From the NCBI GenBank assembly GCA_963801475.1, contig CAWDEX010000001.1:806001-870000 (forward strand): a stretch of DNA of 64,000 bases. The letters run 5' to 3'. The translations under genes were made by a program, and so were the position numbers. The DNA is from DAOMFB01 sp963801475. GTDB lineage: Bacteria; Acidobacteriota; Thermoanaerobaculia; UBA5066. The first letter of the stretch is position 1. Each line of letters opens with the position of its first letter. The notes under the pieces are model-generated. The model made no database searches and was not told where the DNA came from. It was given only the letters and a program-made list of their open reading frames with translations. Below, one piece after another: positions 1-6,207 of the stretch.

Positions 1-89
1 GGGTAGAGGACGATGAGGATGCTCCACTGGAGCTCGATCTCGTTGGGGTACATGTACCCCTGGACCGCGGAGAGAAGCGCTTCCTGCAT
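1..89 (-). CDS. NrfD-like membrane subunit (5' end only, runs off the window)
   Basis: The minus strand opens with ATG at 87-89 and reads MQEALLSAVQGYMYPNEIEL, then WSILIVLYP, before the window edge cuts it. This matches the start of NrfD/PsrC-type quinol-interacting membrane proteins, where a short amphipathic stretch with a conserved NE pair precedes the first transmembrane helix. It begins 4 bases after the ferredoxin gene stops, so it is co-transcribed with it. NrfD proteins exchange electrons between menaquinol and a ferredoxin-like subunit, which suits the neighbour. Only 29 codons are visible, so the assignment rests on the N-terminus plus context. Confidence 0.72.
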   Translation of the reverse strand, partial: MQEALLSAVQGYMYPNEIELQWSILIVLY

Positions 90-93
90 CGTC

Positions 94-855
94 CTACCTC
101 ACCGTCCCGTCGAGGTTGGCGTAGTACATCTTGGAGCCGGTGGCCATCTGCGGCTTCAGGACCTGCACCGTATGGGTCCGGAGGAACTCGTGGACCGGGT
201 CCTTCGGGTTCTTCAGGTCGGCGAGTTGCCGCGCGCCGGTGGGACAGGCCTCGCAGCAGGCCGTCGTGAGCCCCTTCGTGATCCGGTGGTAGCAGAGGTT
301 GCACTTGTCGACCGTCTGCGTGGCGGGATGGATGTAGCGGCAACCGTAGGGACAGGCCTGAACGCAGTACCGGCAGCCGAGGCAGTAGGTCTTGTCGACG
401 AGGACCGCGCCGTCGGGCGTCTCGAACGTCGCGCCCACGGGGCAGACCTGCGTGCAGGGCGAGTGGGCGCACTGGTTGCAGAGCTTGGGAACGAAGAAGC
501 TCTTGGCACCGTCGCCGGCCGCGTACTTTTCGGGGAACCCGTCGTAGCCGCCGTTCGGGGAGTCGACGTCCGGGTGCTCGGACCAGCCCCCCGCGACGTG
601 GTACCGCTCGACCCAGGTCCGGAAAAAGAAGGGCTCGAGGGGGACGTTGTTCTCGGCCTTGTCGGCGCGAACGCAGTTGCCGCAGCCGATGCACTTCTTG
701 ACGTCGATGATCATCCCCCAGTAGTGGTCCGCCATCCGGTAGGCGGGCTCCATCTCCGTCCCGGATTCGGCGGCTTCCAGGAACGCGGCCGCCGGCGCCG
801 TGGCGATGAGGAGCTTGCCGGCCGTGAGGAGGAATTCGCGGCGGTCGGACGTCAT
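94..855 (-). CDS. Tat-exported four-cluster 4Fe-4S ferredoxin subunit (DmsB/NrfC-like)
   Basis: 253 residues. It begins with a Tat-type leader (DRREFLL, residues 4-10, then a hydrophobic stretch ending near AAA), so the protein acts on the periplasmic side. Four cysteine clusters follow: CIGCGNC, CNQCAHSPCTQVCP, CLGCRYCVQACPYGC and CNLC...CCEACP, the pattern of electron-transfer subunits that hold four [4Fe-4S] centres beside an NrfD partner. The ATG at 853-855 is chosen over an upstream in-frame ATG because it overlaps the stop of the tetraheme cytochrome gene by 4 bases (ATGA) and exposes the Tat motif. It probably passes electrons between the multiheme cytochromes and NrfD. No catalytic molybdopterin subunit is visible, so the terminal reaction is unknown. 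Confidence 0.88.
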   Translation of the reverse strand: MTSDRREFLLTAGKLLIATAPAAAFLEAAESGTEMEPAYRMADHYWGMIIDVKKCIGCGNCVRADKAENNVPLEPFFFRTWVERYHVAGGWSEHPDVDSPNGGYDGFPEKYAAGDGAKSFFVPKLCNQCAHSPCTQVCPVGATFETPDGAVLVDKTYCLGCRYCVQACPYGCRYIHPATQTVDKCNLCYHRITKGLTTACCEACPTGARQLADLKNPKDPVHEFLRTHTVQVLKPQMATGSKMYYANLDGTVR

Positions 856-1322
856 GACTTCGGCTCCTTGTCGGGGGCGTGCGAGGCATGGCAGCCGTGG
901 CAGTCGGCTCCGTCCATGTGCGTCTTCGGGTCGACCTGCGGGAACGTCTTCGGCTTGGCCACGTTCACGAGGTGACACCGGAGGCAGAGCGCCTTCGGCT
1001 CGGGCTTCGTCGGCTTGAGGGCCGAAGGGTCCTCGGCGTGCTTCGCGAGCGGGCCGTGGCAGGCCTCGCAGCCGACACCGGCGTGCTTGCCCGCCGCCAG
1101 TTCGTCCTTCTTGTCCGTGTGGCACTCACCGCAGGCCGCGCGCCCCGCATGAACGACCGGCCGGGCCTTGTTGTCGGCGAGCGCGCCGGCCCGGTAGTGG
1201 CCGTAGAGGCCGAAGCCCTTCGGGACCAGGACCGCCCGGGCGATCACGAAGAGGACAACGCCCGCCGCGAACAGGGCTGCCATGCGGACAAGGTGCTCCT
1301 TGTCCTTGAAGAACTTTTGCAT
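852..1322 (-). CDS. Membrane-anchored tetraheme cytochrome c (cytochrome c3/NapC-like)
   Basis: 156 residues with one N-terminal transmembrane anchor (about residues 13-33) and four heme c motifs: CGECH (64-68), CEACH (85-89), CLRCH (113-117) and CHGCH (141-145). Additional histidines (H41, H58, H80, H94, H148) could serve as distal ligands. The anchor and motif number resemble small periplasmic tetraheme electron carriers; sequence alone does not decide between c3 and NapC/NirT subfamilies. It lies between the cytochrome b/c fusion gene (139 bases upstream) and the ferredoxin gene (4-base overlap), so it likely relays electrons between the bc module and the ferredoxin/NrfD module. Heme attachment would need the ccm genes at 36347-41336. 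Confidence 0.9.
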   Translation of the reverse strand: MQKFFKDKEHLVRMAALFAAGVVLFVIARAVLVPKGFGLYGHYRAGALADNKARPVVHAGRAACGECHTDKKDELAAGKHAGVGCEACHGPLAKHAEDPSALKPTKPEPKALCLRCHLVNVAKPKTFPQVDPKTHMDGADCHGCHASHAPDKEPKS

Positions 1323-1416
1323 GATGGCGGAAGTTTTAGAAGAAGAGCCGGGCGCACGCCATCCTCAAGCCGATTCATCCGGATGATTCACCTGCATCAG
1401 GCGAAAGTCCCGCCCC

Positions 1417-1448
1417 GGCGCCCGTGCCCCTCTCGGGGCACGGACGCC
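1417..1448 (-). terminator. Strong GC hairpin between the cytochrome fusion gene and the tetraheme gene
   Basis: CCGTGCCCC (1422-1430) pairs perfectly with GGGGCACGG (1435-1443) around a TCTC loop, and GGCG (1417-1420) pairs with CGCC (1445-1448) beyond one mismatch. It begins 14 bases past the stop of the fusion gene. No T-run follows on the minus strand, so it may be a partial terminator or an RNA stabilising/processing hairpin that sets subunit ratios, rather than an operon end. Confidence 0.6.
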
Positions 1449-1461
1449 CGTGGCCGGATGG

Positions 1462-4400
1462 CTACCGCTTGAAGCCGGTCTGCCGGTCCACCTGCCGGAT
1501 CCGGGCGTAGAGGAGCAGCGCGAAGACCGAGATGAACGCCGTCGCGAGAAGGAGTCCGTTGCGGCGGAAGCGGTACTCGCTCCAGATCTTCGCGGTCCCT
1601 TCCTTGAGCTGGGAGACGCTCTTCCCCGTGGCCTCGGAGTTCCGGAGGAAGTCGCTCCGGTCGAACGTGTGGATGCCGAGCCGGGTCTTCCGCATGGCGT
1701 CGTTGACCGAGCTGGCCTGGAACCGGAGCTCGTCCACGTCGAACCCCCGCTCGGCGAGGTGGTCGATCTCCTTGCCGAGCGCCGCGGACTCGCCCGCGAG
1801 GCCGGTGATCGTCGTGTAGAAGAAGGCCGCCGTCTCGATGCACTTCGGCTCGCCGTACTTCTGATGGCAGTCGACGCAGAGCGCCTTCGGCCCCGGGGCG
1901 AGCATCGCGTCCGTCGGCACCTCGATGAGATGGTTGTTGTGGCAGGTGGCGCACTCGGGCCAGCCGTGCCTGTCGAACGCTTTCTTGTGCGGGCTTCCGT
2001 CGAAGAACGCGGCGTTCGCGGAGTGGCAGTTCCGGCAGACCTGGGAGACGAAGGCCGTCTGCGGCGGGGTCGCGGCATGGTTCCCGTGGCAGCCGTTGCA
2101 GGCGGGCGCCCCCTTGTCGTGCTTCTTGAGGAGGGCGTTCCCGTGGACGCTCTTCCGGTAATTCTCCAGCTGGTCGGTCGGGAGCGGCGTTCTGCCGTCG
2201 TCGAGGGTGTACCCCCTCATGTAGGCGGCATCCGCATGGCAGCGGCCGCAGGTCGTCGGGATGTTCTCCCGGTAGACGAGCGAGACCGGGCTGTCGGGGC
2301 CGCGGATGCCGTGGACGCCGTGACAGCTGATGCACTGAGCGACCTTCGAGTCCTTCTTCTCGAAGAGGAGCTTTCCGTGGCGGCTCGTCCGGTACTTGAC
2401 GAGCTGGTCCACCGGAAGCGAGGGGTTGTAGTCCCGCATGAAATCACTCGACGAGTGGCACCGGGCGCAGAACTCGGGGATCCAGGTCCTGTCCTTGGCC
2501 CGGACCTCGGACTTGGGCCAGCGCTTGTAGATCTCCGGGGACATCTCCGTGTCGGTCGGCTTGCCCCCGTGACAGCCGGAGCACATCAGCCCCTTCCGGA
2601 AGTGGACGTCGTTGATCACCTCGGAAAGGTCGAGGTGGCCCTGCGGACCGCTCCGGTCCTCGCGGACGCGGAAGAGGATCTCGTCGGGCAGGTCGGGGTT
2701 CGAGTGGCAGAGGACGCAGTTGTCCGAGAAGAGAAGCTCGATCTTGCGGTCGTCGAGGTCGAGCGAAAGAAGGGTCGCGAGGTGGGCGGGGGAGCCGAGC
2801 ATCCCCGAGGACGCGGCCGAGAAGAAGAGCTGCTGTGCGTGGCTCGGAAGCTCGCGGAAACGGGAGCGGGCCTTCTCGGAGACGACCGGCTTCCCTTTCT
2901 CCTCCGCGAGGAGGAGCTTCCGGAATCCCTCGGGCCAAGAGGCCTCCACGACGTGGCCCGGGCCGGGGGCGACGGACGTCGGGGCCGCGGCGGGAGGTGC
3001 GGGAGCGGCTTTCTCCTCGCTGCGGGCCGGCGAGGGGGCCGCGAGAGCCGCGGCGACGAGGAGCGCGGCCGTGGCGGCCCCTCTGCGGCGCGTGAAGCGG
3101 TAGAGCCCCCAGGCGGCGAGGACCGCGCCGGAGATGGCCAGGGCGGCGAGCCAGCTGACGTGGGCGAATCCGTTCAGGAAGGCCTGAAGGAGGACGGCCG
3201 CCGTGAAAGCGAAGGCCGTGTGGCGGAAGCGCCAGCGCCTGAAGGCGGCGACGGCGAGGCCGAAGCCGAGAATCCAGATGGCGGCCGTCCGGGAGATCAC
3301 GGCCGCCAGGGCGGGGTCGGCGGCCGGGTCCTGTCCCTTCGGGACCGTGACGCCGATGTCCCACGCCTTGAGCGTCAGGAGGCCGATGAAGAGGAGCCCC
3401 GCGACGCCGAGGTCCGTGAAGAGGGGGCTCGGCTTTCCCTTTGCGGCGTTCCGGTCGAGAAGCGGCACGAAGAAGGCGACGCCCATCAGGACGGTCGAGA
3501 GGAGGAGGCACGCCTGGGGGCCTTCCATGCCGAAGAGGTGCGCCGGGAACTCCCGGAGCATCTGGTAGACCCAGAGGAAGTACCACTCCGGCTTGATGCC
3601 GGGGTACGCGGGCTTGAGCGGGTTGGCCTTGTCGCCGAGCGCCCACTCCATCCCCGGGATCCCCGGCCCGAAGGGGAGGACGACGGCGAGGATCGCGAGG
3701 AGGTTCAGGCAGAGGACCCAGAGGAGAAGGTCCCTGAGCGCGAAGTTCGGGAAGAAGGGCATCCCCTTCCCGCGGGGCGCCTCGCCTTCGTGGCCGAGAG
3801 GCTCGGCCATCCCCTGCCGCTGGATGAAGAGGAGGTGGGCGCCGATGAGGCCCGCGATGACGAGCGGGAGGATGCAGACGTGGAGGGCGAAGAAGCGGTA
3901 GAGCGTCTGGACCGAGACCTCCTCGCCGCCGCGCATCACGCGGAGGAGCCACGGGCCGACGAGGGGGACGGACTTGACGGAGTCGGTGCCGACTGCCGTC
4001 GCGAAGTAGGAGAGCTCGTTCCACGGGAGGAGGTAGCCCGAGAAGCCGAATCCGAGAACGAGCCCGAACATCAGGAAGCCCGAGTACCAGCTCAGCTCCC
4101 GCGGCTTCCGGTACGCCTTCACGAAGAGGATGCTGAAGAGGTGGATGAGTACGGAGAGGCTCATCAGGTGGGCCGACCAGCAGTGGATCGACCGGACGAG
4201 CCAGCCGAACGGCACGTGGCCGACGAGGTACTTCATCGACTCGTACGAGGTGTTCTCCCCGACCTGGTAGTTCATCAGGAGGAGGATTCCCGTCACGATC
4301 TGGACGGTGAAGAAGAAGAGAGAGACCCCGCCGAAGTAGTACCAGATCGTCGAGTGGCCGCTGAGGGGGATCTCCTTGTGGCGGAGGAACTCGACCAGCC

Positions 4401-4476
4401 CGGAGAGCTGGAACCGCTCGTCGAGAGCCGACCAGAGCCGGCCGAGGGGAGAGGCGGGGGCCGGGGTGGCGCTCAC
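1462..4476 (-). CDS. Cytochrome b (b6 + subunit IV type) fused to a nonaheme cytochrome c
   Basis: 1004 residues in one uninterrupted frame. The first ~450 residues are a complete bc-type cytochrome b: paired heme ligands 14 apart in one helix (IHCWSAHLMSLSVLIH) and 15 apart in another (HVCILPLVIAGLIGAH), the b6-like spacing, and the quinol-site PEWY in PEWYFLWVYQMLR. A hydrophobic, signal-peptide-like stretch (about 462-485) forms the junction. The rest is a periplasmic cytochrome with nine CxxCH motifs, from CVLCH at residue 587 to CVDCH at 867, and a C-terminal transmembrane helix. The GTG start at 4474-4476 overlaps the Rieske stop (GTGA). There is no internal stop, and no ATG or GTG at the junction, so this looks like a true fusion of quinol oxidase core and electron acceptor. 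The reaction is presumably menaquinol oxidation feeding a multiheme wire. Confidence 0.93.
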   Translation of the reverse strand: MSATPAPASPLGRLWSALDERFQLSGLVEFLRHKEIPLSGHSTIWYYFGGVSLFFFTVQIVTGILLLMNYQVGENTSYESMKYLVGHVPFGWLVRSIHCWSAHLMSLSVLIHLFSILFVKAYRKPRELSWYSGFLMFGLVLGFGFSGYLLPWNELSYFATAVGTDSVKSVPLVGPWLLRVMRGGEEVSVQTLYRFFALHVCILPLVIAGLIGAHLLFIQRQGMAEPLGHEGEAPRGKGMPFFPNFALRDLLLWVLCLNLLAILAVVLPFGPGIPGMEWALGDKANPLKPAYPGIKPEWYFLWVYQMLREFPAHLFGMEGPQACLLLSTVLMGVAFFVPLLDRNAAKGKPSPLFTDLGVAGLLFIGLLTLKAWDIGVTVPKGQDPAADPALAAVISRTAAIWILGFGLAVAAFRRWRFRHTAFAFTAAVLLQAFLNGFAHVSWLAALAISGAVLAAWGLYRFTRRRGAATAALLVAAALAAPSPARSEEKAAPAPPAAAPTSVAPGPGHVVEASWPEGFRKLLLAEEKGKPVVSEKARSRFRELPSHAQQLFFSAASSGMLGSPAHLATLLSLDLDDRKIELLFSDNCVLCHSNPDLPDEILFRVREDRSGPQGHLDLSEVINDVHFRKGLMCSGCHGGKPTDTEMSPEIYKRWPKSEVRAKDRTWIPEFCARCHSSSDFMRDYNPSLPVDQLVKYRTSRHGKLLFEKKDSKVAQCISCHGVHGIRGPDSPVSLVYRENIPTTCGRCHADAAYMRGYTLDDGRTPLPTDQLENYRKSVHGNALLKKHDKGAPACNGCHGNHAATPPQTAFVSQVCRNCHSANAAFFDGSPHKKAFDRHGWPECATCHNNHLIEVPTDAMLAPGPKALCVDCHQKYGEPKCIETAAFFYTTITGLAGESAALGKEIDHLAERGFDVDELRFQASSVNDAMRKTRLGIHTFDRSDFLRNSEATGKSVSQLKEGTAKIWSEYRFRRNGLLLATAFISVFALLLYARIRQVDRQTGFKR

Positions 4477-4952
4477 GCGGCACCTCCCGACCGGGAGATC
4501 GTGACGTTGCCCGTCAGGTCTCCCTCCACCGTGAAGGCCGCGAGGGGCCGGGGCGGCGGCCCGGAGATGACGTGTCCGTCGAGGGCGAACTTCCCGTTGT
4601 GGCAGGCGCACCAGATGAGGGCGTCCGCCGGGACGAACTGGACCGTGCATCCCTCGTGGGTGCACTTGGCCGAGAACGCGGCGAGCTTCCCGTCCTTCTT
4701 CTTCAGGACGATGACGCGATCCGTGCCGATCCGGGTGATGAGGGAGCCCGCGCCCGCGAGTTCCTGCTTCTGGGCGTCGGTCAGCGTGACCGTGTTTGCG
4801 CCCCCCGCTTCCTTCTGGGGCGTGAGATACCGGATGACGGGATAGGCGACGGCCAGCGCCCACGCCACGAAGCTCGTCCCGAGCAGGACGTCGAGCCAGT
4901 TCCGGCGCGTGACGGACGCCGGAGCGTCGAGCGGACGAAGATCACCTTCCAC
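4473..4952 (-). CDS. Rieske [2Fe-2S] iron-sulfur protein of the cytochrome bc complex
   Basis: 159 residues: a single N-terminal membrane helix (RRNWLDVLLGTSFVAWALAV region) followed by a Rieske fold with CTHEGC (C97, H99, C102) and CACHNG (C115, C117, H118). C97/H99/C115/H118 would bind the cluster and C102-C117 form the disulfide. I start it at GTG 4950-4952 because AGGAGG lies 6 bases upstream; an in-frame ATG 126 bases further up gives an Arg-rich extension with no ribosome site. It is the first gene of the respiratory operon and takes the first electron from quinol at the Qo site of the fused cytochrome b encoded next. Confidence 0.93.
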   Translation of the reverse strand: MEGDLRPLDAPASVTRRNWLDVLLGTSFVAWALAVAYPVIRYLTPQKEAGGANTVTLTDAQKQELAGAGSLITRIGTDRVIVLKKKDGKLAAFSAKCTHEGCTVQFVPADALIWCACHNGKFALDGHVISGPPPRPLAAFTVEGDLTGNVTISRSGGAA

Positions 4953-5046
4953 CGGGCGCCTCCTCACGGCCGCGGGTCGGCCGTTTTCGCGAAATATCGC
5001 GCGGAGCGTAGCGCGCCCGAACGGGAACGGAAAGCGGGTGCGAAAC

Positions 5047-5400
5047 CTAGCGCTTGCGCCCGTGGCCGAGCACGGCATCGGCGTCGGATTCCGCGCTTCG
5101 CTCGACTTCGTCGCAGACGATCGTGCAGATCTTCTTCAGCGTCGGGTCCGAGATGGCGTAGACGGTCCTCGTGCCGTCCTTCCTCCGGGAGAGGAGGCCG
5201 GCGGCGTGGAGGAGGGCCAGGTGCTTCGAGACGTTGGCCTGCGTCCCGCCGACGTGCGCGAGGATCTCGGTCACCGAGGCCGGCCCGGCGAAGAGCCGTT
5301 CGAGGACGCGGAGGCGTGTCGGCTCGCCGAGGGCGCGGAACCGGGCGGCCACCCGCTCGCGGGCCGCGTCGGTGAGGTCCAGACGTTCCTTGATCGCCAT
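5047..5400 (-). CDS. ArsR/SmtB-family winged-helix repressor
   Basis: 117 residues with the ArsR helix-turn-helix: ARFRALGEPTRLRVLERL, then SVTEILAHVGGTQANVSKHL as recognition region and the beta-wing RRKDGTRTVYAI. Near the C-terminus there are cysteines (KKICTIVCDEV) that could sense metal or redox, but the classic CVC of arsenic sensors is absent, so the ligand is unknown. ATG at 5398-5400 is the natural start; the longer frame upstream is Arg/Gly-rich noise. It has its own promoter with a palindrome in the spacer (see 5400-5435), implying autoregulation. It follows the RND efflux operon on the same strand but is separated from it by a GC hairpin. Confidence 0.9.
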   Translation of the reverse strand: MAIKERLDLTDAARERVAARFRALGEPTRLRVLERLFAGPASVTEILAHVGGTQANVSKHLALLHAAGLLSRRKDGTRTVYAISDPTLKKICTIVCDEVERSAESDADAVLGHGRKR

Positions 5401-5435
5401 ATGGTCAATATGGGCGACAAGTGTCGCCACGTCAA
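5400..5435 (-). promoter_or_regulatory. arsR promoter with operator filling the spacer; leaderless start
   Basis: On the minus strand -35 TTGACG (5435-5430) and -10 CATATT (5412-5407) are 17 bases apart. The spacer is occupied by a perfect inverted repeat, GGCGACA-AG-TGTCGCC (5413-5428 on plus). Only six bases separate the -10 from the ATG and there is no Shine-Dalgarno, so transcription should start at or next to the A of ATG. Placement of the palindrome between -35 and -10 is typical of autoregulated ArsR genes. Confidence 0.72.
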
Positions 5436-5471
5436 TCGCCCCGACCGTGCAGGACGACGGACCGCATGCTC

Positions 5472-5490
5472 CGGGGCCCGACGGGCCCCG
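5472..5490 (-). terminator. GC-rich hairpin after the efflux operon
   Basis: CGGGGCCC-GAC-GGGCCCCG is a perfect 8-bp stem with a 3-base loop just beyond the stop of the FmdB-like gene (5502) and before the arsR promoter. It lacks a U-tract, as is common in GC-rich genomes, so termination is inferred from position. Confidence 0.55.
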
Positions 5491-5501
5491 CGGGCTCAAC
5501 C

Positions 5502-5714
5502 TCACGTGAAGCGGCCGGAGCCGCCGCACGAGGAGGCGCCCCCGCCGCCCTCCCGGGACATGCCGGAGCCGCCGGCGGCGAAGGCGGAGAGCAGCCGGGC
5601 CACCTCCGCCGAGCCGCACGTCGGGCAGGCGGGAGCCGGGCCCTCGTCCTTCGCGCTCCGCAGCTCCTCGAAGCGCTCCCCGCAGTCGCGGCAGGTGTAT
5701 TCGAACAGTGGCAT
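5502..5714 (-). CDS. FmdB-type zinc-ribbon small protein
   Basis: 70 residues beginning MPLFEYTCRDCGERFE, the diagnostic start of the FmdB/CxxC_CxxC_SSSS zinc-ribbon family, with the second knuckle at CPTCG. The tail is Gly/Ser-rich with one more cysteine (SSCGGSG). The four cysteines should bind Zn2+. Members are small, of unresolved function, often described as putative regulators. It is the last gene of the RND efflux operon, 14 bases after the PII-like gene, so it may take part in metal or stress response rather than formamidase regulation, for which the family was named. Confidence 0.85.
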   Translation of the reverse strand: MPLFEYTCRDCGERFEELRSAKDEGPAPACPTCGSAEVARLLSAFAAGGSGMSREGGGGASSCGGSGRFT

Positions 5715-5728
5715 CGATCTCCTCCGTG

Positions 5729-6013
5729 TCAGGCGCCAGGCGTCTCGACGCCCCAGGTGACCAGGTGAACTCGCCCCGCGGCGGGGCACTGGGCCCGGAT
5801 CGCGGCGGCCACCTTCGCGGCCTCGTCGTCCTCGACGAAGGTCAGGATGATGGCGGAGGTCTTCGGAAAGGCCGCCGATCCGAGGCGGGGTCCGCTCGTC
5901 CCCATCCCGACGGCACGCGGGATCTCGGTGTAGCCCGAGACGCCCGCCCGCGTCAGGACGACCTCCAGCTCTTCCTTGCACCCCTCGTCGACGACGACCA
6001 TCAGCAGCTTCAC
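5729..6013 (-). CDS. PII-like transporter-associated protein (PG0541 type)
   Basis: 94 residues with alternating beta strands and helices of the ferredoxin-like PII fold (KLLMVVVDEG..., AIILTFVEDDEAAKVAAAI, VHLVTWGVE). GTG at 6011-6013 overlaps the stop of the DUF2892 gene by 4 bases. Small PII-like proteins of this kind are known beside RND pumps (the PG0541 family), which is exactly this context. A cytoplasmic sensing or gating role on the pump is an inference. The conserved Lys/Tyr T-loop of GlnB is not evident, so classic nitrogen control is unlikely. Confidence 0.75.
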   Translation of the reverse strand: MKLLMVVVDEGCKEELEVVLTRAGVSGYTEIPRAVGMGTSGPRLGSAAFPKTSAIILTFVEDDEAAKVAAAIRAQCPAAGRVHLVTWGVETPGA

Positions 6014-6207
6014 GCCCGCTGCTCCCGGACCCCGAGTTTCCGGAGGATCCACATCATCGGGCACCACTTCGAGAAGGCCGACTGGAACAGGTTCAGTCCC
6101 ACGAAGGCCGTGAAGAGGAAGAACCCGGGGTGGACGTAGGTGCCGAGGGCGACGGACAGGACCACGAACAGGCCGGCGATGGCGCGGAGCCACTCGTTGA
6201 CGGTCAT
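6010..6207 (-). CDS. DUF2892 (YgaP-like) two-helix membrane protein
   Basis: 65 residues: MTVNEWLRAIAG followed by two hydrophobic helices (about 9-26 and 28-45) and the family-typical ending FSKWCPMMWILRKLGV. DUF2892 proteins resemble the membrane part of the rhodanese YgaP; the CP pair in WCPMM is characteristic. It overlaps its neighbours by 4 bases on both sides, so it is translationally coupled to the RND pump upstream and the PII-like gene downstream. Function is unknown; a membrane accessory of the efflux unit is suggested only by context. Confidence 0.85.
   Translation of the reverse strand: MTVNEWLRAIAGLFVVLSVALGTYVHPGFFLFTAFVGLNLFQSAFSKWCPMMWILRKLGVREQRA

Noticed and set aside
1388..1400. 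TTCACCTGCATCA shared with 51131-51143, as a dispersed repeat
   Set aside because: A 13-base match is expected by chance in a 64-kb skewed-composition sequence; flanks do not align.
1450..4845. 1131-codon open frame on the plus strand opposite the cytochrome b/c fusion
   Set aside because: It is the antisense shadow of a GC-rich gene: composition is Glu/Arg/Val-rich without domains, while the minus frame has heme motifs, helices and coupled neighbours.
4983..5000. TTTCGCGAAA palindrome upstream of the Rieske gene as an operator
   Set aside because: Short, GC-type palindrome with no convincing -35/-10 around it; insufficient support.
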